Assembly: GCA_052387855.1 (NCBI GenBank)
Contig: JBQTIT010000021.1
Location: 1 to 64,000, forward strand
Reading direction: 5' to 3'
DNA length: 64,000 nt
DNA from: CAIYZT01 sp052387855
Lineage (GTDB): Bacteria; Pseudomonadota; Alphaproteobacteria; Rhodobacterales; Rhodobacteraceae
The translations under genes and the position numbers were made by a program. The notes under the pieces were generated by a model. That model had not been told where the DNA came from, ran no database searches, and saw only the letters and a list, made by a program, of their open reading frames with translations. Every line of letters starts with the position of its first letter. The first letter of the stretch is position 1. Shown here in pieces: positions 42,027-48,762 of this stretch.

Positions 42027-43511
42027 ATGACCGGGACCACCCTATCCGCCGCCGCCCTTGACCTTGACGCGCTCGCCGGTTTCGCCGGGCGTCTGGCGCT
42101 TTTGGTGGAACCGGGCGGCATGATGGCCACGGGCGGGTCGCGGCTGGACCGGCTGATGCGCGGCGGGCTGAAGCGGTTCCTGTCCAGTGAGGCCTTTTCG
42201 CGGATGAAGCCGGGTGAGGTGCGCGATCTGGCCTTTCCCGCCGGTCTGGCCTGCGAGAGCCTGACCATCGCGCTTTTGCCGCGCAAGGCCGACCGGCTGA
42301 CCGCGCGCAAGGCGGGCGGGGCCATTGCAAAGGCGAACGGGGCCGGCGGCACGCTGGTCCTTGCCGGCGCCCACCCGCTGACCGGCGAGATGGCGCTGGG
42401 GCTGGCGCTGCGCGCCTATGATTTTCGCCTTTACAAGACGGCGGACGCAGCCGAGGGACAAGCCAAGACGCCCGGCGCGATCACCCTGGCCGTGGCCGAC
42501 CCCGCCGCGCTGACCCCCGCGCTGGACGACGCGCGCCATCTGGCCGCCGGCGTCTCCTTTACCCGCGATCTGGTGAACGAGCCGGCCAATGTGCTGACCA
42601 CGGTCGAATTTGCCCACCGCCTGACCGCGCTTGGCGCGCTCGGGCTTGAGGTCGAGGTGCTGGACGAGGCGGACCTGGCCAAGCTGGGCATGGGCGCGCT
42701 TCTAGGGGTGGGGCAGGGCTCGGAAAGCCCCTCGCAGGTGGTGGTGATGCGCTGGAACGGCGGGCCCGAGGGGCAGGCGCCGCTGGCGCTGGTCGGCAAG
42801 GGCGTGGTGTTCGACACCGGTGGCATCTCGATCAAGCCGGCGGGCGGGATGGAAGAGATGACGATGGACATGGGCGGCGCCGGCGTGGTGGCCGGGGTGA
42901 TGAAGACGCTGGCCCTGCGCGGGGCCAGGGCCAATGTCGTCGGCCTGGTCGGCCTGGTCGAGAACATGCCCGACGGGCGCGCCCAGCGGCCGGGCGACAT
43001 CGTGCGGTCCATGAAGGGCGACACGGTCGAGGTGATCAACACCGATGCCGAGGGGCGCCTGGTGCTGGCCGATGTGCTCTGGTACGCGCAGGAGCGGTTC
43101 AAGCCCTCGGGAATCGTCGATCTGGCCACGCTGACCGGGGCGATCATCGTCGCGCTGGGCAACGAGAACGCCGGCGTCTTTTCCAACGACGATGCGCTGT
43201 GCAACGCCTTCCTCAAGGCGGCGGCACAAGAGGGCGAGGGGGCCTGGCGCATGCCGATGGGGCCGGGATACGACGAAAAGCTGAAGTCGCGGCTGGCCGA
43301 CATGATGAACGTCGGCGGGCGCGAGGGCGGGGCCATCACCGCCGCGCAGTTCCTGAAGCGCTTCATCAAGGACGGCCAGCCCTGGGTGCATCTTGACATC
43401 GCGGGCGTGACGCTGGCCAAGGCCGACACCGCCACCGCGCCCAAGGGGGCCACGGGCTGGGGCGTGCTGGCGCTGAACCGGCTGGTGGCGCAGATGCAAG
43501 AGCGGGCATGA
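42027..43511 (+). CDS. pepA: Leucyl aminopeptidase (M17)
   Basis: A 494-aa dinuclear-zinc cytosolic aminopeptidase. The N-terminal macro-like domain is followed by the catalytic domain with LVGKGVVFDTGGISIKPAGG, MDMGGAGVVAGVM and the signature NTDAEGRL at 338-345. The ATG at 42027 has CAGGAGCC upstream; a nearby ATG at 42022 closes after one codon. The gene is separated from lptF by 139 bases of divergent promoter region in which no clear -35/-10 pair was identified. Its stop overlaps holC. Confidence 0.96.
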   Translation: MTGTTLSAAALDLDALAGFAGRLALLVEPGGMMATGGSRLDRLMRGGLKRFLSSEAFSRMKPGEVRDLAFPAGLACESLTIALLPRKADRLTARKAGGAIAKANGAGGTLVLAGAHPLTGEMALGLALRAYDFRLYKTADAAEGQAKTPGAITLAVADPAALTPALDDARHLAAGVSFTRDLVNEPANVLTTVEFAHRLTALGALGLEVEVLDEADLAKLGMGALLGVGQGSESPSQVVVMRWNGGPEGQAPLALVGKGVVFDTGGISIKPAGGMEEMTMDMGGAGVVAGVMKTLALRGARANVVGLVGLVENMPDGRAQRPGDIVRSMKGDTVEVINTDAEGRLVLADVLWYAQERFKPSGIVDLATLTGAIIVALGNENAGVFSNDDALCNAFLKAAAQEGEGAWRMPMGPGYDEKLKSRLADMMNVGGREGGAITAAQFLKRFIKDGQPWVHLDIAGVTLAKADTATAPKGATGWGVLALNRLVAQMQERA

Positions 43512-44002
43512 GCGCCCCGCGCGCCGTCTTTTACCACCTGACGCGCCTGGGCCTGGACGAGACGCTGGCCACGATCCTGACCCGCGCGCACAGGACGGGC
43601 TGGAAGGTGGCGGTGCGCGGGACGGCCCGCGACGCGCTTGAGGCGCTGGACGCGCGGCTCTGGGCCCTGTGCGAGGGCGAGGCCTTTCTGCCCCACGGGC
43701 TGGAGGGCGGCCCGCAGGACGCGGCGCAGCCGATCCTGCTGGGCACCGGAGCGCTGCCCGAGGGGGCGAGAGGATTGGTGCTGCTGGACGGCGCCATGAC
43801 CGACCCGGACGAGGCGCGCGGGCTGGAGCGGGTCTGGGTGCTGTTTGACGGCAACGACCCCGCCCAGCTTGACGGCGCGCGCGGGCTCTGGCGCGGGCTG
43901 ACGACCGGCGGCATGGCGGCGCAGTACTGGTCGGACGAAACCGGCGCCTGGGTGATGAAGGTCGAAAGGCCCGCCGGCGCTTCCCCTGGTGACGAAAGTT
44001 AA
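43508..44002 (+). CDS. holC: DNA polymerase III subunit chi
   Basis: A 164-aa clamp-loader accessory that links the polymerase to SSB. AVFYHLTRLGLDETLATIL at the N-terminus and the block RARDALEALDARLWALCEGEAFLPHG match HolC. The pepA-holC order is common in Proteobacteria. The ATG overlaps the pepA stop as ATGA. Its TAA and the stop of the opposite-strand protease overlap within GTTAAC. Confidence 0.93.
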   Translation: MSAPRAVFYHLTRLGLDETLATILTRAHRTGWKVAVRGTARDALEALDARLWALCEGEAFLPHGLEGGPQDAAQPILLGTGALPEGARGLVLLDGAMTDPDEARGLERVWVLFDGNDPAQLDGARGLWRGLTTGGMAAQYWSDETGAWVMKVERPAGASPGDES

Positions 44003-44574
44003 CGCGACAGCTCCATCCGCGCGTCCAGCACGGTCACGCGAAAGAGCGACAGATAACTCATGCCCAAAAGCGAGACATCCAGCGCGCCATCCGTGACATC
44101 GGCGGCAAGGCCAGCGTCCCGATAGGGGCCCAGGGCAAGCTCGGGCAGGGTGACGGTGGCGGTCCGGACCGTGCCGTTGGCGGTCAGGGCCTGGCCCGTG
44201 TAGGCCAGACGCTCGGGGTCGATGCCGATCCGGGCCGCATCGGCGCGGGTCAGCACGATGGTGCTGGCGCCGGTGTCGACCAGCAGGCGCAAGGGCTGCC
44301 CGCCAAGGGTCACCTCGGCATAATAGTGCCCATCCGCCGCGCGGGGCAGGCTGACCACGCCGCCGGCCCGTTCCGCCTGCCCGCCCATCAGGCCGCGGCG
44401 CAGATCGTCCCAGAGGCCATAGCCCGCCACCAGCCCGACGCCGATCAGCGCCCAGATCAGCGCAAAGCGCAGCGAGCGGCCAAGATTGCCGCGCATCTCG
44501 GCATAGGCCCAGCCGGCCACGGCGGCGGCCAGAACCCCGAGGTAGATCAGGCGCATCGTGCTGTCCTGGTCCAT
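43999..44574 (-). CDS. Membrane-anchored clan AA (retropepsin-like) aspartic protease
   Basis: A 191-aa protein with two N-terminal membrane helices (about 8-25 and 37-54), then a retropepsin-like domain. LLVDTGASTIVLTRAD carries the catalytic Asp100-Thr-Gly, and LLGMSYLSLFRV near the C-terminus is the matching strand. This is the single-lobed form expected to work as a dimer; the family is known as TIGR02281. GGGAGG precedes the ATG at 44574. A second ATG at 44556 is possible. The substrate is unknown. Confidence 0.88.
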   Translation of the reverse strand: MDQDSTMRLIYLGVLAAAVAGWAYAEMRGNLGRSLRFALIWALIGVGLVAGYGLWDDLRRGLMGGQAERAGGVVSLPRAADGHYYAEVTLGGQPLRLLVDTGASTIVLTRADAARIGIDPERLAYTGQALTANGTVRTATVTLPELALGPYRDAGLAADVTDGALDVSLLGMSYLSLFRVTVLDARMELSR

Positions 44575-44599
44575 GCCGCCGCCTCCCGAACGGTCGCGG

Positions 44600-45217
44600 T
44601 CAGATCAGCCCGGTGCCGCGCACCCCGTCGATGACGAACTGCACCGACAGCGCGGCCAGAAGCATGCCCAGAAGCCGGGTGATCACCACGGTGCCGGTGC
44701 GCCCCAGCATCCGCTCCAGCGCCGGCGAGGCGAGGAAAAAGCCGTAGGTCACCGCGATCATCCCCAGCATCAGCGCCAGAACCGCCAGTGTGCCGGCCCA
44801 GCCCGGCCCGGACTGGCCGACCAGCAGGATCACCGAGGCGATGGCGCCGGGCCCCGCGATCAGCGGCGTGGCAAGGGGAAAGACCGAGGGGTCGTGATCG
44901 GGGTCAGGATGCTGCCCCTCGCGCCGCTGGGTGCGCCGCTCGAACAGCATGTCGAGCGCGGTCAGGAACAGAAGGATGCCGCCCGCGATGCGAAAGGCCG
45001 GCATGGTGATGCCGATGAAGCCCAGGATCGCCTCGCCCGCCAGGCCGAACATCAGCAAGAGCGTGGCGGCGATGAGGCAGGCGCGCAGGGCCATCGCCCG
45101 GCGCCGGTCGGCATCCATCCCGCGCGTGAGCGCGATGAAGAGCGGCACCAGCCCCGGCGGGTCGATCACCACGAACAGCGTGGCAAAGGCGGTGATCAGA
45201 AAGGCGCTGTCGGGCAT
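44600..45217 (-). CDS. MarC family integral membrane protein
   Basis: A 205-aa protein with six membrane segments. FVVIDPPGLVPLFIALTRG near the N-terminus and PLATPLIAGPGAIASVILL in the middle are the MarC family repeats, and a charged cytoplasmic loop (RRTQRREGQHPDPDHD) lies between. MarC proteins were once linked to multiple-antibiotic resistance but that role is not supported, and the function is unknown. It lies 25 bases upstream of the aspartic protease on the same strand, so the two may be co-transcribed. Confidence 0.9.
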   Translation of the reverse strand: MPDSAFLITAFATLFVVIDPPGLVPLFIALTRGMDADRRRAMALRACLIAATLLLMFGLAGEAILGFIGITMPAFRIAGGILLFLTALDMLFERRTQRREGQHPDPDHDPSVFPLATPLIAGPGAIASVILLVGQSGPGWAGTLAVLALMLGMIAVTYGFFLASPALERMLGRTGTVVITRLLGMLLAALSVQFVIDGVRGTGLI

Positions 45218-45298
45218 GGGGGGCTCCGCGAGGTTCCGGGCAGAGTAAGGGGGTTATGCTCCGCTGGAAAGGGGGCAACCGGGGGGCCGGCAGTGCTA

Positions 45299-45434
45299 TC
45301 GCATTTGCCGATGCCCCCCCACCCCATCCCTCCCCCACAAGGGGGGAGGGAGTGCCAATATCCGGAAATTGCGCCCGCGGCCGACCAAGAATCCCCCCGG
45401 TGTAGGAGGGATGGGGTAGGGGGGGCAAATGCGA
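45299..45434. repeat. MITE-like 136-bp inverted-repeat element
   Basis: The two ends are inverted copies: TCGCATTTGCC at 45299-45309 and GGCAAATGCGA at 45424-45434. Inside these, CCCCATCCCTCC (45322-45333) is matched by GGAGGGATGGGG (45405-45416). The left arm has a six-base insertion (GATGCC). Next to the left arm is a second hairpin, CCCTCCCCC-ACAA-GGGGGAGGG. No reading frame lies inside, and no target-site duplication was recognised. It fills the gap between marC and the ABC-F gene. Confidence 0.55.
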
Positions 45435-45442
45435 CGGCTCTG

Positions 45443-45490
45443 CCGGGGGCCAGCCCCCGGACCCCCGGGATATTTGGGCAGAGAAGAAGG
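45443..45490. repeat. Dispersed intergenic element, copy 2
   Basis: A hairpin, CCGGGGG-CCAG-CCCCCGG (45443-45460), is followed by ACCCCC, GGGATATTTGGGCAGAGAAG (45467-45486) and AAGG. It is closely related to the copy at 59803-59851. It lies just downstream of the ABC-F stop but points against that gene, ten bases from its end. Confidence 0.65.
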
Positions 45491-45499
45491 CCGAAGGGG

Positions 45500-47347
45500 T
45501 CAGCCCTGGGCACTCTCAAGCCGTTCTTGCGCGGTGAGCCACATCGCCTCGGCCCGGTCGAGCGCCTCCATCAGTTCGGCGTATTTGGCGTTCCAGGTGG
45601 CAAGCTCGGCCTTGCGGGCATCCTCGTAAAGCGCGGGGTCGGCCAGCTTGGTGGCCAGCTTGTCGCGCATCCCGTTCAGCTTTTCCAGCCGATCTTCGGC
45701 CTTGCGCACCTCGGCGCGCAAGGCGAGGATCTCGTCTCGGCTGGCCTTTTTCACCTTTTCGGGCGCGCGCGCCGGCTTGTCCTCGACATCGCCGGCCAGC
45801 AGGATGCGCCGGTAGGCGTCAAGGTCCTGCTCGAAGGGGGCGACCGCGCCGTCCTTGACCAGCCAGAGCCGGTCGGCCACCAGCGACAGAAGGTGCATGT
45901 CGTGGCTGACCAGAATCACGGCGCCGGAATATTCGGTCAGCGCCGTGACCAGCGCCTCGCGCGATTCGATGTCGAGATGGTTGGTCGGCTCGTCGAGGAT
46001 CAGAAGATGCGGCGCGTCCATCGTGGCCAGGAGAAGCGACAGGCGCGCCTTTTGCCCGCCCGAGAGGCGGCCGACCAGGGTTTCGGCCTGATCGGCCATC
46101 AGGCCGAACCCGGCCAGGCGCGCGCGCAGGCGGGCCTGCATCTCACTCGGGCGCAGGCGCTGGACATGTTGGAGCGGCGTTTCGTCGAGGTGCAGCTCGT
46201 CCACCTGATGCTGGGCGAAATAGCCGATGCGCAGCTTGCCGGACCGGTGCAGCTTGCCCGCCGAGGGGGAAAGCTTGCCGGCCAGCAGCTTGGACAGGGT
46301 CGATTTGCCCTCGCCGTTGCGGCCCAGAAGCGCGATGCGGTCGTCCTGGTCGATGCGCAGGTTCAGCCGGCGCAGCACCGGCGGGCCGCCGTAGCCGACC
46401 GCGGCGCCGTCGAGGTTGATGATCGGCGGGGCCAGTTCCTCGGGTTCGGGGAAGGTGAAGACGACCTTGCGCGCCTCTTCGGGGGCCAGGATCGGCGTCA
46501 TCTTTTCCAGCATCCTGACCCGGCTCTGCGCCTGCGCGGCCTTTGAGGCCTTGGCCTTGAAGCGGTCGACGAAGCCTTGCAGATGGGCGCGGCGGGCATC
46601 CTGCTTTTTCGCCTCGGCGGCCTGCAGCGCGCGCCGCTCGGCCGACTGGCGGGCGAACTGGTCGTAGGGGCCGCTCCAGAGCGTCAGCTTGCGGTTGTCG
46701 AGGTGCAGGATCGAGGTGACGGCGCGGTTCAAGAGGCCCCGGTCGTGGCTGATGATCAGCACGGTATGGGGATATTTCTGCAGGTAGCTTTCGAGCCAGA
46801 GCGCGCCTTCGAGGTCAAGGTAGTTGGTCGGCTCGTCGAGCAGGAGATAATCGGGCTGGGCAAAGAGCACGCCGGCCAGTGCCACGCGCATGCGCCAGCC
46901 GCCGGAGAAATCGGAACAGGGGCGCTGCTGCTGGTCCGGCTCGAACCCCAGGCCGCGCAGGATGGCCGAGGCGCGCGCCGTCGCCGACCAGGCGTCGATG
47001 TCGGCCAGGCGGTGCTGGATCTCGGCGATGCGGTGCGGCTCGGTTGCGCTCGCCGCCTCGGCCAGCAGGGCGGCGCGTTCGGTGTCGGCGGCCAGCACCG
47101 TGTCGATGAGCGAGGTCGAGGACGAGGGCACCTCTTGCGCCACCCCGCCGATGCGGGCGCGGGCGGGCATCGAGATCTCGCCGCTTTCAAGCGCAAGCTC
47201 CTTGCGGATCAGCCGAAAGAGCGTGGTCTTGCCGGCGCCGTTGCGCCCGACAAGGCCGACCTTGTGCCCGGTCGGGATGGTGGCGCTGGCGCCCTCGAAC
47301 AGGGGGCGGCCTTCGACGGAATAGGTGATGTCTTCGATCTTGAGCAT
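45500..47347 (-). CDS. ABC-F family ATP-binding protein (Uup/YheS-like)
   Basis: A 615-aa protein with two ABC ATPase domains in tandem and no membrane segments. Walker A motifs are GRNGAGKTT near residue 35 and GRNGEGKST in the second domain; both ABC signatures (FSGGW and LSGGQKARLSLL) are present, as is the ABC-F linker helix region. The C-terminal about 85 residues form a charged coiled coil (EILALRAEVRKAEDRLEKLN), as in Uup and YheS. Such proteins act on ribosomes. The ATG at 47347 matches the family start MLKIEDITYSVEG. Confidence 0.92.
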   Translation of the reverse strand: MLKIEDITYSVEGRPLFEGASATIPTGHKVGLVGRNGAGKTTLFRLIRKELALESGEISMPARARIGGVAQEVPSSSTSLIDTVLAADTERAALLAEAASATEPHRIAEIQHRLADIDAWSATARASAILRGLGFEPDQQQRPCSDFSGGWRMRVALAGVLFAQPDYLLLDEPTNYLDLEGALWLESYLQKYPHTVLIISHDRGLLNRAVTSILHLDNRKLTLWSGPYDQFARQSAERRALQAAEAKKQDARRAHLQGFVDRFKAKASKAAQAQSRVRMLEKMTPILAPEEARKVVFTFPEPEELAPPIINLDGAAVGYGGPPVLRRLNLRIDQDDRIALLGRNGEGKSTLSKLLAGKLSPSAGKLHRSGKLRIGYFAQHQVDELHLDETPLQHVQRLRPSEMQARLRARLAGFGLMADQAETLVGRLSGGQKARLSLLLATMDAPHLLILDEPTNHLDIESREALVTALTEYSGAVILVSHDMHLLSLVADRLWLVKDGAVAPFEQDLDAYRRILLAGDVEDKPARAPEKVKKASRDEILALRAEVRKAEDRLEKLNGMRDKLATKLADPALYEDARKAELATWNAKYAELMEALDRAEAMWLTAQERLESAQG

Positions 47348-47390
47348 GGGCGGGCAGTGCCAGAAGGCGCGGGCAGGGTCAACCGTGCAG

Positions 47391-47445
47391 GCGGGGGGCT
47401 TGCCGCCCCCCGCGCCCCCCGCGGAATATTTGGGCAGAGAAGAAG
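47391..47445. repeat. Dispersed intergenic element, copy 3
   Basis: GCGGGGGG (47391-47398) pairs with CCCCCCGC (47406-47413), then come GCCCCCCGC and GGAATATTTGGGCAGAGAAG (47422-47441) with a following AAGG. It lies in the divergent gap between the ABC-F gene and ndk, upstream of both. The core matches copy 2 except for GAAT in place of GGAT. Confidence 0.65.
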
Positions 47446-47535
47446 GGGGGGGCGGGGCACTTTTCAATGCAATGGCGGCATGCTAGGGGGCGCCATCCGT
47501 TTCGGGGCCGAGCCCCCTTTTGCATGGAGAGCCAG

Positions 47536-47958
47536 ATGGCCAGCGAACGCACCCTTTCGATCATCAAGCCCGACGCCACCCGTCGCAACCTGACCGGCAA
47601 GATCGTTGCCAAATTCGAGGACGCCGGCCTGCGTGTCGTCGCGTCCAAGCGCATCCATCTGACCGCCGGCCAGGCCGGTGCCTTTTATGCCGAGCATGCC
47701 GCGCGCGGGTTCTATGGCGAGCTGTGCGCCTTCATGGCGTCCGAGCCGGTCGTCGTGCAGGTTCTGGAGGGCGAGGGCGCCATTGCCAGGAACCGCGAAG
47801 TGATGGGCGCGACCGATCCGGCCGCCGCCGCGGAGGGCACGATCCGCAAGGAATTCGCGCTGTCCAAGGGCGAGAATTCGGTCCACGGCTCGGACAGCGA
47901 GGCTTCGGCCGCGCGCGAGATCGCGTTCTTCTTCTCGGGGCTTGAACTGGTCGGCTGA
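47536..47958 (+). CDS. ndk: Nucleoside-diphosphate kinase
   Basis: A 140-aa enzyme, exactly the family length, balancing nucleoside di- and triphosphates through a phosphohistidine. The catalytic His117 lies in ENSVHGSDS, with ATP-binding residues in RTLSIIKPDATRRN and RNREVMGATDPA. The ATG at 47536 has GGAGAGC upstream. An earlier in-frame ATG at 47524 lies before that site. Confidence 0.97.
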   Translation: MASERTLSIIKPDATRRNLTGKIVAKFEDAGLRVVASKRIHLTAGQAGAFYAEHAARGFYGELCAFMASEPVVVQVLEGEGAIARNREVMGATDPAAAAEGTIRKEFALSKGENSVHGSDSEASAAREIAFFFSGLELVG

Positions 47959-47962
47959 TCCT

Positions 47963-48004
47963 GGCCGCCCGGCAGACAGGGGCCGTTCCGGCAGCGGGGC
48001 GGCC
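47963..48004. terminator. Possible bidirectional terminator between ndk and the TfoX-like gene
   Basis: GGCCGCCC (47963-47970) pairs with GGGCGGCC (47997-48004) across a 26-base GC-rich loop in the 47-base gap between convergent genes. There is no T tract, so the strength is doubtful. Confidence 0.3.
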
Positions 48005-48005
48005 C

Positions 48006-48350
48006 TTATGATTTGCGGCGGGGCACCACGCCGAGCGCTTGCAGATGGGTCTCGATCTCGCGCGTCAGCGCGCCGTCAGAGCGGGCGGTTTCGGCCTTGA
48101 GCGCGTCGAACCGGCGGCGCAGGGCGGCCTTTTCGGCGCCCTGGCAGTCGTTCCAGGGGCGCCCCTGCAGGCCCATCACCAGAACGTAATAGCCGATGAA
48201 ATGCGGCCGCTCCCCCGACAGCAGCAGCCGGCGATAGCTTTCGTCGGGACCGAGGGCGCGGATCTGTTCGGCGCTGGTCAGGCCGGCGCGCGCATAGGCC
48301 GCCTCCGAGGCCGGGCCGAGATTGGGAATGCTTGAGACCGGGCTGGTCAT
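48006..48350 (-). CDS. TfoX/Sxy C-terminal domain-containing protein
   Basis: A 114-aa protein with the TfoX C-terminal fold: IPNLGPASEAAYARAGLTSAEQIRALGPDESYRRL, a helix-hairpin-helix-like block, then VLMGLQGRPWNDCQGAEKAALRRRFDALK. The TfoX N-terminal domain is absent, as in many stand-alone alphaproteobacterial members. TfoX proteins regulate competence genes in gammaproteobacteria, but the role of the lone C-terminal domain is unknown. The ATG at 48350 starts the homology. Confidence 0.8.
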   Translation of the reverse strand: MTSPVSSIPNLGPASEAAYARAGLTSAEQIRALGPDESYRRLLLSGERPHFIGYYVLVMGLQGRPWNDCQGAEKAALRRRFDALKAETARSDGALTREIETHLQALGVVPRRKS

Positions 48351-48387
48351 GGCGCAGCGGCCGGCTGGCCGCGATGCGGGCAGGCGG

Positions 48388-48525
48388 TCAGATCGAGGCC
48401 CAGTCGCGAAAAACCGGCTGGCCGCCCTGCTGCTGCTGCTGCGGCGCCGAGGCGGGGGTCTGACCCTGCTGCTGGGTCTGGGGGGTCTGCGCGCCGCCCT
48501 GCTGGGCGGGTGCTGGTTTGGCCAT
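48388..48525 (-). CDS. Possible 45-aa Gln/Pro-rich peptide
   Basis: An ATG at 48525 with GGAG about ten bases upstream opens a 45-codon frame. It is rich in Gln, Ala and Pro (15 Gln), with a run of five Gln, and ends QPVFRDWASI. No family is recognised. The good start signal and the ordinary-looking C-terminus favour a real small protein over chance; low complexity argues for caution. It lies divergent from glgP and 37 bases upstream of the TfoX-like gene. Confidence 0.4.
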   Translation of the reverse strand: MAKPAPAQQGGAQTPQTQQQGQTPASAPQQQQQGGQPVFRDWASI

Positions 48526-48762
48526 GGTGACTGCTCCGGTCGGTCCGACGTTGCGCCGTGTTGCTCTTGGCGTCCTGAATCGGGCATTTCGGCCCCCGAT
48601 GCAAGCGCGATCTGCGCCCGGCGCCCCGCGCATCCGCTGGGGCGGCGCGGCCGCAGGGTCGGGCATGTTTGCGGTAACAATTTGCACTCTGCGGCGCCGA
48701 ACAGGTCTTTCCTGCGGCCGGTCACCGGGGTATGACGGTTTGTGACACCACTTTTGGGACGG
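48526..48762. promoter_or_regulatory. Upstream region of the glg operon with a degenerate LacI-type operator
   Basis: This 237-base gap before glgP must contain the operon promoter, but no convincing -35/-10 pair was identified. At 48666-48679 is TGTTTGCGGTAACA, with perfect outer arms TGTT/AACA around a CG centre. It matches 10 of 12 core bases of the perfect palindrome upstream of zwf (GTTAGCGCTAAC). It could be bound by the same LacI-family regulator. Confidence 0.4.

Noticed and set aside
41888..42352. LptF extended upstream across the divergent region into pepA
   Set aside because: The added sequence is Arg/Pro/Ser-rich and antisense to pepA. The TTG at 41887 has a well-placed GGAAG and gives the family N-terminus.
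44600..45217. MarC as a multidrug-resistance protein
   Set aside because: The name is historical. The family has no demonstrated transport role, so only the family name was used.
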